This document shows positions 50,561 through 59,559 of a stretch of DNA of 64,000 nucleotides, piece after piece (position 1 is the stretch's first letter; the number at the start of each line of letters is the position of its first letter). The translations under genes and the position numbers were made by a program. The notes beneath the pieces were generated by a model. It saw nothing but the letters and a program-made list of their open reading frames with translations. It did no database searches and was not told where the DNA came from. Source of the stretch: Pseudomonadota bacterium. GTDB lineage: Bacteria > Pseudomonadota > Gammaproteobacteria > Burkholderiales > Burkholderiaceae_C. Where the stretch lies: contig JAIUPQ010000001.1 in assembly GCA_020161145.1 (NCBI GenBank), positions 124,001-188,000 of the forward strand, given 5' to 3'.

Positions 50561-51982
50561 ATGACGATGATGGTGATGCTGACGGCCGTCCACGTGGCCA
50601 TCTTTCTGGTGATGACGCTGCACGCGCTGGCACGGCCAGACGTCAACTCAACCACCCGCATCGCCTGGGTGCTGGTGCTGTTCATCCTGCCCGTCGTGGG
50701 CATCCTGCTCTACTTCATATTCGGAGAAATCCGCTTCAATGGCGCCAGGGGGCGGGCGCACCGGGCCGCCGAAGCGGTGACTCAGCCCTTGGCGGTGGCC
50801 AGCGGCGAGGCGCACGACCTGGTCCGGCAGGGGCCGGCCAGCGGCTTTGCCACCATGATCAACGGCTTTGGCGTGACCCAGGGCAACCGGGCGGAACTGC
50901 TGGCAAGCCCCCATGTGCAACGCGAGCGCATGATTGCCGACTTCGACGCGGCCACGCGGTTCATCAACGTCTTCTACTACATCTGGCTCGATGACGAGAC
51001 CGGCCGCAGCGTGGCTGCCGCCCTGATGCGCGCCGCGAGGCGAGGTGTCACGGTCCGTGCCGGCGTCGACGCGGTGGGTTCGCGCGACTTCCTGGGGTCG
51101 CAGACCTGGCAGGACATGAAAGACGCCGGCGTCCAGACGCAGGTGGCGTTGCCGCTGGGCAACCCCTTCGTCACCATCTACACCCGGCGGCCCGACCTGC
51201 GCAACCACCGCAAGATCACCGTCATCGACGGGCGCATCTGCCACTGTGGCAGCCAGAACTGCGCCGACCCGGAGTTCCGCGTCAAAGCGGCTTACGCGCC
51301 CTGGGTCGACATCATGGTGCGGTTCGAGGGGCCGGTTGCCCGGCAGATGGACTTGCTGTTCGCGCAGTGCTGGTTCGAGGACAAGCCCATCGACCTCGCG
51401 CCGTGGACTTACGAGACCCAGGGCTTTGAGGACGGCATCGCCGCCCAGGTGGTGGGCACCGGGCCCACCCTTCAAAAAGGCGTCACGGCCCAGTTGATTG
51501 CGCGGCTCATTGGGGAAGCGCGGCGGGAGCTCATCATCACGACGCCTTACTTTGCGCCGGGAGACGTGGTGGCCGACGCGATCATGGGCGCGGCGGTTGC
51601 AGGCGTTCGCGTCATCCTGATCGTGCCGCGCCGCAACGACTCCGGTTTCGTCGGCCCCGCGAGCCGCGCCTACTACCCGCTACTGGCCGAGGCCGGTGTG
51701 GAGATCGCGGAGTTCAACGGCGGGCTGATGCATGCGAAAACCCTGACCGTCGATGGCGAGATGACCTTCCTGGGGGCGACCAACATCGACTACCGCAGCT
51801 TCGACCTGAACTTCGAAAACGACATCCTGCTCAGAGACCGGCAGCTCACCCAGGCGATTCGCGCCCGGCAGATGGACTACCTGGCCGATTCCACGCGGGT
51901 GGATACCCAGGATATTGCGGGCTGGCCGGTCTGGAAGCGGATCTGGCACAACGCCTTCACGACCATGGTCCCCTTGATCTGA
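50561..51982 (+). CDS. cls: Cardiolipin synthase-type phospholipase D protein
   Basis: The 473-residue product joins phosphatidylglycerol molecules to make cardiolipin. Two N-terminal membrane helices (LTAVHVAIFLVMTLHALA and RIAWVLVLFILPVVGILLYF) precede two phospholipase D domains with HKD motifs: NHRKITVIDGRICHCGSQN near residue 220 and MHAKTLTVDGEMTFLGATN near 400. ClsA-type features such as FGEIRFN and YFAPGD are present. ATG 50561 is preferred over a TTG 27 bases upstream because of the GAAAGG before it. Confidence 0.9.
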   Translation: MTMMVMLTAVHVAIFLVMTLHALARPDVNSTTRIAWVLVLFILPVVGILLYFIFGEIRFNGARGRAHRAAEAVTQPLAVASGEAHDLVRQGPASGFATMINGFGVTQGNRAELLASPHVQRERMIADFDAATRFINVFYYIWLDDETGRSVAAALMRAARRGVTVRAGVDAVGSRDFLGSQTWQDMKDAGVQTQVALPLGNPFVTIYTRRPDLRNHRKITVIDGRICHCGSQNCADPEFRVKAAYAPWVDIMVRFEGPVARQMDLLFAQCWFEDKPIDLAPWTYETQGFEDGIAAQVVGTGPTLQKGVTAQLIARLIGEARRELIITTPYFAPGDVVADAIMGAAVAGVRVILIVPRRNDSGFVGPASRAYYPLLAEAGVEIAEFNGGLMHAKTLTVDGEMTFLGATNIDYRSFDLNFENDILLRDRQLTQAIRARQMDYLADSTRVDTQDIAGWPVWKRIWHNAFTTMVPLI

Positions 51983-51999
51983 GCCGGGCGGGCCGGCGG

Positions 52000-53106
52000 C
52001 TATTTCTCGCCCAGGTATTTGTAGACCGCGTCTGACCACCAGTCGCTTTCGATCGTCTCCAGGAGCGCGACGTTGACGGCCCTTCGATGCGGGTTGCCGT
52101 CTGCCATGGCAATGGCGTAGGCCTGAAGGTTGTAGTCGGCATCAAGAACCTCGATGGAGCCTGAGTAATGCCGGCCGACCGTCCAGTCCAGAATGGGCTT
52201 GTCGTATACAAATGCGCCGATCTTGCCGTTTCGCAGCGCCTCCAGGCCCTCGTCCAGCGTCGGATACGCGGTGTACGACGCCTTGATGAGGTCGAGGTAG
52301 AGGGTGGTGGAGGTGTCTTTGACCACACCGACCTTGACTCTTCGCAGATCGGCTTCGTCGCGGACGTCCCCTTGCAGCTTGGTCACGGTCAGCGACGAGG
52401 TCACACTGGCCGTGAAAACGGCGACGGTGATCACCGAAGCGAACATCCAGACGACGCCGACGATGCGCCCTGGCCCCGTCCGGGGGCTGATGTTGCCTGT
52501 GCTGGATTGTGTGGCGGTCGTCGTCGACCACCAGATGCCCGTCAGCAAGCCGGTCATTCGATTGCCACCGAACTGCTCGTTGTGTGCGCGCTCAACGAAC
52601 CAGACACACAACCCGACCAGCAAGGCGATACCGGTCAGCGCCACTATGGCCTGCAGCAGCCCAAACGACGTCAGGGCATCGAGCAAGGGGCGCCATGAAG
52701 GTTGGTTGTTCCGCTGGACCGCCACGCCGAACCCGCTGCGGTAGTAGGGCTGAGAAAACTCTATTTTTCTTTCTCGTTCGGCGGTCACCGTGATGGCGGA
52801 CACGGCGAAATCGAATCGACCCTTCGCCACGCCGTCAATTTGCTCGGCAACCGTTTTCGCCTCGACAAAGTGAAAGGTCAGTCCGGCACGGTCGGCCAGT
52901 TTCTGCCAGAGTTCGACGCTGAGACCGACCCAACTGCCATCAGAGGATTTGTATGCAAATGGCGGCGAAACCTTCACCGCCACCGCGAGATCCGAGTTGT
53001 GGCGGGCTTCGGTGGCATCTTGCCCCATGGCCGCAGACCCACTCAATGCGCAGGCAATCCACAGGCAGCGTACGAAGAAGCGGCTCCACCAACCCACCTT
53101 GTCCAT
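52000..53106 (-). CDS. Bacterial ionotropic-glutamate-receptor-like channel with atypical pore
   Basis: The 368-residue product has a signal peptide (about 1-28), a solute-binding lobe S1 (AVAVKVSPPFAYKSSDGSWV, GLSVELWQKLADRAGLTFHF), membrane helix 150-171, and a pore loop 188-205 (TGIWWSTTTATQSSTGNISP). A helix at 213-240 follows (RIVGVVWMFASVITVAVFTA), then lobe S2 (VKVGVVKDTSTTLYLDLI). This is the GluR0 layout, a ligand-gated channel in the inner membrane. The K+ selectivity signature (TVGYGD) that such bacterial channels usually carry is replaced by TQSSTGN. ATG 53106 is used; a TTG nine bases upstream is an alternative. Ligand unknown. Confidence 0.8.
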   Translation of the reverse strand: MDKVGWWSRFFVRCLWIACALSGSAAMGQDATEARHNSDLAVAVKVSPPFAYKSSDGSWVGLSVELWQKLADRAGLTFHFVEAKTVAEQIDGVAKGRFDFAVSAITVTAERERKIEFSQPYYRSGFGVAVQRNNQPSWRPLLDALTSFGLLQAIVALTGIALLVGLCVWFVERAHNEQFGGNRMTGLLTGIWWSTTTATQSSTGNISPRTGPGRIVGVVWMFASVITVAVFTASVTSSLTVTKLQGDVRDEADLRRVKVGVVKDTSTTLYLDLIKASYTAYPTLDEGLEALRNGKIGAFVYDKPILDWTVGRHYSGSIEVLDADYNLQAYAIAMADGNPHRRAVNVALLETIESDWWSDAVYKYLGEK

Positions 53107-53191
53107 CTCCCACAACGAGGCTTGCCGCCGTCCGTCGGACGGCTGACAGGTTCACCGCTTCAACGAAACAGCTGTCTCGCAGAGGGCGGTC

Positions 53192-53626
53192 TCAGGCTTT
53201 GGTGGCTTTGGCTCGGGCTTCGGCCGCTGCGGCAATGGCGGCCGTGGCTTCCTGCTCGGTGCGCTTGGCGATGGAGACCATGTTCGCGGCATACGCCTCA
53301 TACCAATTGGCCCGGGTGTCCGCGTCCTTGTGCTCGGCTTCGGCACGCCAGGCTGCGGCCTGTTTGCGCGCCGCCTCCATGTGGGTGTCGAACCCGGTCT
53401 GAAGGTCGGTCCACTGCTTTTTCAAGCCCTCGTCGACGTCGTTGGCATAGACCTTGAACTGTGCCTTCCACTCTTCATCGCGGCGCTCGGCGGCCTGTTG
53501 CCATTCCTTGACTTTCGCCAGCGCCTGGTCACCCTGGGCCGAGAGGCTTTTGTTCCATTCGTCCATTTGGGTCTCGAGGTTTTTTGCACTCCCGGCAAGT
53601 GACGTCAGCAGGTCGGATATCTTCAT
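53192..53626 (-). CDS. Coiled-coil protein of unknown function
   Basis: The 144-residue product is almost entirely amphipathic helix (LLTSLAGSAKNLETQMDEWN, KVKEWQQAAERRDEEWKAQF, ARKQAAAWRAEAEHKDADTR) and ends in an Ala-rich tail. GGAGGTACCC ahead of the ATG is an excellent ribosome-binding site. It resembles phasin-like or apolipoprotein-like helical proteins in composition but no family is recognised. It lies 30 bases after a terminator and 85 bases before the receptor-like gene. Confidence 0.7.
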   Translation of the reverse strand: MKISDLLTSLAGSAKNLETQMDEWNKSLSAQGDQALAKVKEWQQAAERRDEEWKAQFKVYANDVDEGLKKQWTDLQTGFDTHMEAARKQAAAWRAEAEHKDADTRANWYEAYAANMVSIAKRTEQEATAAIAAAAEARAKATKA

Positions 53627-53655
53627 GGGTACCTCCGTGGTTGATGTGTCTCGAA

Positions 53656-53683
53656 CAAAAAAAGGGTTGCAAGCCGTGCAACC
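53656..53683 (-). terminator. Rho-independent terminator after copZ
   Basis: On the minus strand a perfect 7-bp stem (GGTTGCA at 53683-53677 and TGCAACC at 53671-53665) with a 5-base loop is followed by CTTTTTTTT. It ends copZ transcription before the coiled-coil gene. Read on the plus strand the stem has no T-run. Confidence 0.85.
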
Positions 53684-53748
53684 TGATCCGATCTTCTGCG
53701 GGGCGCCTGGGCCTGTCAACCCGCAGATCCGCTCGTTGCCGGAGCGGC

Positions 53749-53955
53749 TCAGCCCGCCAGCGCCACCGGGGTGTAACCCGCCTCTTCAATCACGCGGGCC
53801 AGTGCACTTGCGTCGGCCGTACCGGGCTGGATCTGCACGCGGTGCGTCGGCAGGTCGATCTGCACCACCGCCTTGGGGTCGGCGGCGGCCACCGCCTTGG
53901 TGATGGTGCCGGCGCAGTGGCCGCAGGTCATGTCCTTGACTTCAAAGGCAATCAT
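53749..53955 (-). CDS. copZ: Copper chaperone CopZ (heavy-metal-associated domain)
   Basis: A 68-residue single HMA domain: MIAFEVKDMTCGHCAGTITK, with the metal-binding Cys11 and Cys14 in MTCGHC. It ends RVIEEAGYTPVALAG. It hands Cu(I) to CopA or to CueR. It is transcribed divergently from copA from its own MerR-type promoter and ends at a strong terminator. Confidence 0.92.
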   Translation of the reverse strand: MIAFEVKDMTCGHCAGTITKAVAAADPKAVVQIDLPTHRVQIQPGTADASALARVIEEAGYTPVALAG

Positions 53956-53991
53956 TGGGGGGGGCTCCTTCAGAGCGGTTGCGATGGGGTG

Positions 53992-54022
53992 ACTGTGAAC
54001 CTTGCCACCATGGCAATGTCAA
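53992..54022 (-). promoter_or_regulatory. CueR-type promoter of copZ
   Basis: On the minus strand TTGACA (54022-54017) and CACAGT (53997-53992) are 19 bases apart, the long spacer typical of MerR-family promoters. The spacer holds a perfect dyad TTGCC-ATGGT-GGCAA (54002-54016), fit for CueR dimer binding and DNA untwisting. Confidence 0.75.
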
Positions 54023-54062
54023 GCGCCTGCTTGAAATCATGCCAAACAAGAGGGTTTTGCGC

Positions 54063-54093
54063 TTGACCTTACCATGGTGGGAACCTTCAGCAT
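54063..54093 (+). promoter_or_regulatory. CueR-type promoter of copA
   Basis: TTGACC (54063-54068) and CAGCAT (54088-54093) are 19 bases apart. The spacer holds TTACC-ATGGT-GGGAA, an imperfect version of the dyad at the copZ promoter; the two operators share CCATGGTGG. Their -35 elements are about 40 bases apart and face away from each other. It overlaps the first in-frame ATG of the copA frame (54074), so that ATG is not the true start. Confidence 0.7.
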
Positions 54094-54127
54094 GCGGTGC
54101 TGTCGAATCAGCATGCCCACGCTCGCC

Positions 54128-56596
54128 ATGAATGCTTCAGCATCTTCGCCGTCTTTTCAACTCTCGCTGGCCGTCAGCGGCATGACCTGCGCGTCCTGCG
54201 CCGGCCGGGTCGAGAAGGCGCTGCGGGCCGTACCCGGCGTGGCCAGCGCCAGCGTCAACCTGGCCACCGACCAGGTGACGGTCGATGCCGAGGCGCCAGT
54301 GGCCACGGCGGCCCTGGTGGCCGCCGTGCGCAAGGCTGGCTATGACGTACCCACCCAATCCGTGACGCTGGCCATCGAGGGTATGAGTTGCGCCTCCTGC
54401 GTGGGGCGGGTGGAAAAGGCGCTGGCCAAGGTGCCGGGCGTGGTCGGCGCCAGCGTCAACCTGGCGACCGAGCAGGCCACCGTGCAGGTGCTGCCCACGG
54501 TGGCGGTGGCCAGGCTCACGCAAGCCATCGCGCAGGCGGGCTATACGGCCCGCGACGTGGCCAGCGAGCCCGCCGGCTCGCCGTCCCGCCTGCCCGACTG
54601 GTGGCCGGTGGCGGTGGCCGTGCTGCTGACGCTGCCGCTGGTGGCGCCCATGCTGCTGCTGCCGTTTGGCGTGCACTGGATGCCGCCGGGCTGGGTGCAA
54701 TGGCTGCTGGCCACCCCGGTGCAGTTCTGGCTGGGTTGGCGCTTCTACCGCGCGGGCTGGCGGGCGGTGCGGGCCGGCACCGGCAACATGGATTTGCTGG
54801 TGGCGCTGGGCACGTCGGCGGCCTACGGCCTCTCGCTGTACCTGCTGCTGGCGCATGGCGGCCATGGGGGCGAGCCGCACCTGTACTTCGAGGGCTCGGC
54901 GGCCATCATCACGCTGGTGCTGTTGGGCAAATGGCTGGAGGCGCGCGCCAAGCGGCAGACGGCCGATGCCATCCGTGCGCTCAACGCGCTGCGCCCCACC
55001 ACCGCGCGCGTGCTGCAAGGCAGCGTGGAGGTGGAGGTGCCGGTGGAGGCCGTGCAGGTGGGCGATGCGGTGGTGGTGCGGCCGGGCGACCGGGTGGCGG
55101 TGGATGGTGAGGTCATCGAAGGGCGCAGCCACCTGGACGAGTCGCTGCTCACCGGTGAGAGCCTGCCGGTGGCCAAGGCCGAGGGCGACCGCGTCACCGG
55201 CGGCGCCATCAACGCCGAGGGGCGGCTGGTGGTGCGCACCACGGCCGTGGGCGCCGAAACCACGCTGGCCCGCATCATCCGCATGGTGGAGTCGGCGCAG
55301 GCGGCCAAGGCGCCCATCCAGCGCATCGTCGATCGCGTCAGTGCCGTCTTCGTGCCCGTGGTGCTGGGCCTGGCGCTGCTCACGCTGCTGGGCTGGTTCG
55401 CGGCCAGTGGCGACTGGGAGCGCGCACTCATCAACGCCGTCTCGGTGCTGGTCATCGCCTGCCCCTGCGCACTGGGGCTGGCCACGCCCACCGCCATCAT
55501 GGCCGGCACGGGGGTGGCCGCACGCCACGGCATCCTGATCAAAGACGCCGAGGCGCTGGAGGTGGCCCACGCGGTCACCGTGGTGGCCTTCGACAAGACC
55601 GGCACGCTGACAGAAGGCAAGCCGGCGCTGGCCGCCGTGCAGGCCGCGCCCGGCATGGCGCCGGCCGACGTGCTGGCCCGTGCGGCCGCGCTGCAGCGCA
55701 GCAGCAGCCATCCGCTGGCGCTGGCCGTGCTGGCCCGTGCCGAGGCCGACGGCGTGGCCGCGCTGGCGGTGGTGGATGCCCGTGCGCTGCCCGGCCGCGG
55801 CGTAGAAGGGGTGGTCGCTGGCGAGGTGCTGCAACTGGGCAGCAGCCGGTTGCGCGAGGAGCTGGGCGGCGAGGCCGGCGCGCTGGCGCCCGAGGCCGAG
55901 CGCCTGGCGGCCGAGGGCAAGACCATCTCCTGGCTGCTGCGCATTGAGGACGGGCGCGCCCGGGTGCTGGGCCTGCTGGCCTTTGGCGACACGCTGAAAG
56001 CCTCGGCGCGGCCGGCCATCGCCCGCCTGCAGGCGCTGGGCATCCGCACCGTGATGCTGACCGGCGACAACCAGGGCGCGGCGCGGGCCGTGGCCAACGA
56101 GCTGGGCATCACCGACGTGCGTGCCGAGGTGCTGCCCGGCGACAAGGCCGCCGCCGTGCAGCAGCTGCGGGCGGCAGGCGAGGTGGTGGCCTTCGTGGGC
56201 GACGGCCTCAACGACGGCCCGGCGCTGGCCGCCGCCTCGGTGGGCCTGGCCATGGCCGGCGGTGCCGACGTGGCCACCGAGACGGCCGGCGTCACGCTGA
56301 TGCGGGGCGACCTGCGGCTGGTGGCCGACGCGCTGGACGTCTCGCGGCGCACCTACGCCAAGATCAAGCAAGGCCTGTTCTGGGCCTTTGCCTACAACGT
56401 GCTGGGCATTCCGCTGGCGGCGCTGGGCTTGCTGAACCCGGTCATCGCCGGTGCGGCCATGGCCTTCAGCAGCTTGAGTGTGGTCAGCAACGCGCTGCTG
56501 CTGCGGCGCTGGAAAGGTGCGGCGGATGGACCCGCCAACCCGCCCGCGCCGCCTCGCGTCCCCACCCAACCCGCCACACAGCCCAAAGCGGCCTGA
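54128..56596 (+). CDS. copA: Copper-exporting P-type ATPase CopA
   Basis: The 822-residue product pumps Cu(I) out of the cytoplasm. It has two N-terminal HMA domains (SGMTCASC near 18-24 and EGMSCASC near 83-89). Membrane helices follow, then TGES in the actuator domain, the CPC motif ([12 protein letters not shown]), the phosphorylation loop [15 protein letters not shown] and [11 protein letters not shown]. All ATPase motifs are intact. Starts at 54074 and 54092 lie in the promoter; 54113 (MPTLAMNAS) is possible, 54128 (MNASASSPS) is preferred. No clear ribosome-binding site is seen at either. Confidence 0.93.
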   Translation: MNASASSPSFQLSLAVSGMTCASCAGRVEKALRAVPGVASASVNLATDQVTVDAEAPVATAALVAAVRKAGYDVPTQSVTLAIEGMSCASCVGRVEKALAKVPGVVGASVNLATEQATVQVLPTVAVARLTQAIAQAGYTARDVASEPAGSPSRLPDWWPVAVAVLLTLPLVAPMLLLPFGVHWMPPGWVQWLLATPVQFWLGWRFYRAGWRAVRAGTGNMDLLVALGTSAAYGLSLYLLLAHGGHGGEPHLYFEGSAAIITLVLLGKWLEARAKRQTADAIRALNALRPTTARVLQGSVEVEVPVEAVQVGDAVVVRPGDRVAVDGEVIEGRSHLDESLLTGESLPVAKAEGDRVTGGAINAEGRLVVRTTAVGAETTLARIIRMVESAQAAKAPIQRIVDRVSAVFVPVVLGLALLTLLGWFAASGDWERALINAVSVLVIACPCALGLATPTAIMAGTGVAARHGILIKDAEALEVAHAVTVVAFDKTGTLTEGKPALAAVQAAPGMAPADVLARAAALQRSSSHPLALAVLARAEADGVAALAVVDARALPGRGVEGVVAGEVLQLGSSRLREELGGEAGALAPEAERLAAEGKTISWLLRIEDGRARVLGLLAFGDTLKASARPAIARLQALGIRTVMLTGDNQGAARAVANELGITDVRAEVLPGDKAAAVQQLRAAGEVVAFVGDGLNDGPALAAASVGLAMAGGADVATETAGVTLMRGDLRLVADALDVSRRTYAKIKQGLFWAFAYNVLGIPLAALGLLNPVIAGAAMAFSSLSVVSNALLLRRWKGAADGPANPPAPPRVPTQPATQPKAA

Positions 56597-56603
56597 GCCC
56601 GCC

Positions 56604-57062
56604 ATGAACCCACCCATGAACATTGGCCAGGCCGCCAAGGCCAGCGGCGTGTCGGCCAAGATGATCCGCCACTACGAAAGCGTGGGCCTGCTGCCCGAAA
56701 CCGCGCGCACCGAGGCCGGCTACCGCCAGTATGGGGACAGCGCCATCGGCACGCTGCGCTTCATCCGCCAGTCGCGCGACCTGGGTTTTTCCATCGAGCA
56801 GATCCGCGAACTGCTCAGCCTGTGGCACAACCGCAAGCGCCCCAGCCGGCAGGTCAAGGCGCTGGCGCAGGCCCATATCGAAGAGCTGGATGCCAAGCTC
56901 ACCGAGCTGGCCGCCATGAAGGCCACGCTGGCCCATCTGGTGCAGTGCTGCCACGGTGACGACCGGCCCGATTGCCCCATCATCGCCACGCTGGAGGCCG
57001 CTGAGCCGGTGCGGCCCTCATCGGCACCGCGGCCCTCCGGCCTGCGGTCGGGCCGCGCCTAG
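56604..57062 (+). CDS. cueR: Copper-responsive MerR-family regulator CueR
   Basis: The 152-residue product has the MerR helix-turn-helix (NIGQAAKASGVSAKMIRHYE), the dimerisation helix and the metal-binding loop with Cys116 and Cys124 (CCHGDDRPDCPI). The eight-residue Cys spacing is that of CueR. It should activate the copZ and copA promoters when Cu(I) binds. It starts seven bases after the copA stop, so it is in the same operon; a second ATG at 56616 is also possible. Its stop overlaps the stop of the diguanylate cyclase on the other strand. Confidence 0.92.
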   Translation: MNPPMNIGQAAKASGVSAKMIRHYESVGLLPETARTEAGYRQYGDSAIGTLRFIRQSRDLGFSIEQIRELLSLWHNRKRPSRQVKALAQAHIEELDAKLTELAAMKATLAHLVQCCHGDDRPDCPIIATLEAAEPVRPSSAPRPSGLRSGRA

Positions 57063-58210
57063 ACGGTGGCTTCCTCTTGCGGCGCCGGTGCCAGGATCAC
57101 GCGGTCGCGTCCCTCGCGCTTGGCGCGGTAGAGCGCATCGTCCAGCCGGTGCAGCAAGGCCTCCACCGTCTCCAGGCTGGTCGGCACCGGCGCCGTGGCG
57201 ACGCCGATGCTGACGGTCACCCCTTGCGGCCCCTCGCGCACCGCCATGCGCATGCGCTGCGCCATGTGCATGGCGCCCTGGGCATCGGTGGCCGGCAGCA
57301 GCACCCAGAACTCTTCACCGCCCACCCGCGCCACGCTGTCCACCTGGCGCACCAATTGGCGCAGCGTGGAGGCCACCTCGCACAGCACGCGGTCGCCGGC
57401 CGGGTGGCCCCGGGTGTCGTTGACGTGCTTGAAGTGGTCAATGTCGATGGACAGCAGCGCGAACTGGCCGCCATAGCGGGCAACCCGCGTGGTTTCGCTC
57501 GTCATCCGCGTCTGCATGGAGCGGCGGTTGAGCAGGCCCGTCAGCGGATCGTGGTCGCTGTGGTGGCGCAGCCGCAGCACGATGCGCGCCACCATCAGGC
57601 CCACCAGGCTCAGATTCAGCGCCAGCATGGTGGCGCACATCACCAACGCGCCGGCCAGGCCGCCGCCGGGCGAGACCTGCAGGCTGTCGTCGTTGGCCAG
57701 CACCAGGGCACGCGGCGCGAACGACAAGGCCACGCCCACCAGCGGCAGCGCACACACGCGCGCCAGCCAGGGGCTGAACTCGATGCGCAGATCGCGCGCA
57801 ATGATCCAGGCCAGGTGCAGCAGGATGACCCCCCACAGCAGCGCGCAGCTGGACGCGAGCAGCGTGTGGTGCCCGTTGCGCTCCAGCGCCGTCATCGTGG
57901 CCAGGAAGACCAGCACCAGCCAGGGCAGGCGCCGACTGTTGGTGGGCCGTCGCACGAACCGCAGCACACCATGGCGCAGCATCAGAAAGGCCAGCAGCAT
58001 GAGGGTGTTGGCGGCCACGAAACTCACCCAGGGGTGAATCTGGCCGCGCAGCGCAATCAGCGTGATGCCCATGGCGATCAGCAGCGACGTGACCGACCAC
58101 ACCAGGCTCGCACGCCGGGCCAGCCGCTGCCAGGCCAGGACCAGCCACATGCCGGCGAAAACGAGTTGCTGTAGGGCAATGGCGAGAAAGACGGCGGCAG
58201 CGGTGGTCAC
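57059..58210 (-). CDS. Membrane diguanylate cyclase (GGDEF domain)
   Basis: The 383-residue product starts at a GTG and has about six to seven N-terminal membrane helices (residues 5-205) and a C-terminal GGDEF domain. Active site is GGEEF at 297-301 (VARVGGEEFWVLL), a working variant. The inhibitory I-site RxxD (RQVD) lies five residues before it, so product feedback is likely. Substrate-binding segments DHDPLTGLLNRRSM and IDIDHFKHVNDTRGHPAGDR are intact. It should make cyclic di-GMP from GTP. Confidence 0.92.
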   Translation of the reverse strand: MTTAAAVFLAIALQQLVFAGMWLVLAWQRLARRASLVWSVTSLLIAMGITLIALRGQIHPWVSFVAANTLMLLAFLMLRHGVLRFVRRPTNSRRLPWLVLVFLATMTALERNGHHTLLASSCALLWGVILLHLAWIIARDLRIEFSPWLARVCALPLVGVALSFAPRALVLANDDSLQVSPGGGLAGALVMCATMLALNLSLVGLMVARIVLRLRHHSDHDPLTGLLNRRSMQTRMTSETTRVARYGGQFALLSIDIDHFKHVNDTRGHPAGDRVLCEVASTLRQLVRQVDSVARVGGEEFWVLLPATDAQGAMHMAQRMRMAVREGPQGVTVSIGVATAPVPTSLETVEALLHRLDDALYRAKREGRDRVILAPAPQEEATV

Positions 58211-58341
58211 AGGGTATAGGCTGGCGTGGCGTTGGTTGCAGGCGCCAGGACTGAGTCGATCCGAGGCGACAAGGTTCCCGCAGGCGGTCGACTGTCTGGG
58301 TCTTCCCTGACAGCCCCGGGGCTACGCCCGGGCCGCCGCGG
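58211..58341 (-). other. gspF-cyclase intergenic region
   Basis: A 131-base gap that holds the upstream region of the diguanylate cyclase. A GC-rich imperfect hairpin (GCCCGGG facing CCCGGGGC, about 58312-58334) lies just after gspF; it has no T-run and is at best a weak terminator. No consensus promoter stands out. Confidence 0.35.
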
Positions 58342-59556
58342 TCATCGGGCCAGGTTGTTCATCTGGATGATGGGCATCAGCACCGCCAGCACGATGAGCA
58401 GCACCATCACCCCCATGGCGACGATGAGCAGCGGCTCCAGCAGCGTGGCCACGGCCATGGCGCGGCGCTGCACCTCGCTGGCCAGTTGGCGCGCGGCACG
58501 GTCCAGCATCTCGGGCAGGCGGCCGGTCTGTTCACCCAGCCGGGCGAACATGGCCAGCAGACCCGGAAAGCGCTTCTTGGCGGCCATGGCCGAGGCCAGT
58601 GGCGCACCCTCGCGCACCTGCACCAGCGCGTCCATGGCATCGGCGCGCATGGCCTGGTTGGCCAGCGTCTCGGCGGCGGCCTGCAAGGCCTTGAGGATGG
58701 GCACGCCCGAGCTGGCCAGCATGGCCAGCGTGCCGGCAAAGCGGGCCGCGTTGTAGCCGCGGGCCAGTCGCCCGATCAGCGGCAGCCGCAGCACGCCGGC
58801 ATCGAAGCGCTCGCGAAAGGCCGGTGACTTCAGCGCCTGGCGCAGCGCCACGCCGCCCACCACCAGCACCAGCGCCACCAGCCAGCCCCAGCTGCGGATC
58901 AGCGCCGACAGGCCCAGCATCACCTGCGTCAGCATGGGCAGCGCCTGCTTGGTGCTGGCAAACACCGAGGCCACCTGCGGCACCACATAGGCCAGCAAGA
59001 AGGTGACGATGATCACCGCAATGACGGTGACGATGGCCGGGTAGAGCATGGCACCCAGCACCTTGGCCTTGAGCGCCTGACGCGCCTCCAGGTCGTCGGC
59101 CAGCTTGTCCAGCACGGCGCCCAGGGCGCCGCTTTGCTCGCCGGCCGACACCACCGCGCGGTAGACGTCGTCGAACTCGCGCGGTGCGCTGGCCATGGCG
59201 CGGGCAAACGGGTGGCCGGCGTTGACCTCGCTCTTGAGGTGAGCCACCAGCTCGCGCTGTTTGGGGGTTTCGGCCTCGTCGGCCAGCGCGGTGAGTGCCC
59301 GCTCCAGCGGCAGGCCCGAGCCCACCAGGCCGGCCAGTTGGCGCGTCCAGACGGCCAGGCCGTTGCTGCTGAACGCACGGCGCGAGAACGAGGCGCGTGC
59401 GCCACCCGTGGCGGCGGGCGCCACGGCCGTCACGGCCAGCGGCGTCAGCCCCTGGCCGCGCACCGCCGCCCGCGCGGCCTTGGCATGGTCGGCCTCAACC
59501 AGACCGGTGCGGGTCTTGCCGGCGGCGTCCAGGGCTTCGTATTTGAAGGCGGGCAT
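58342..59556 (-). CDS. gspF: Type II secretion inner-membrane protein GspF
   Basis: The 404-residue product starts MPAFKYEALDAAGKTRTGLV. It has two GspF domains, each with the family motif style (FTRQLAGLVGSGLPLERALT-like WTRQLAGLVGSGLPLERALT and FAGTLAMLASSGVPILKALQ). Three membrane helices lie near 170-195, 220-240 and at the C-terminal IVAMGVMVLLIVLAVLMPII. It follows gspE with a three-base gap. Full length. Confidence 0.95.
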   Translation of the reverse strand: MPAFKYEALDAAGKTRTGLVEADHAKAARAAVRGQGLTPLAVTAVAPAATGGARASFSRRAFSSNGLAVWTRQLAGLVGSGLPLERALTALADEAETPKQRELVAHLKSEVNAGHPFARAMASAPREFDDVYRAVVSAGEQSGALGAVLDKLADDLEARQALKAKVLGAMLYPAIVTVIAVIIVTFLLAYVVPQVASVFASTKQALPMLTQVMLGLSALIRSWGWLVALVLVVGGVALRQALKSPAFRERFDAGVLRLPLIGRLARGYNAARFAGTLAMLASSGVPILKALQAAAETLANQAMRADAMDALVQVREGAPLASAMAAKKRFPGLLAMFARLGEQTGRLPEMLDRAARQLASEVQRRAMAVATLLEPLLIVAMGVMVLLIVLAVLMPIIQMNNLAR

Positions 59557-59559
59557 GGC

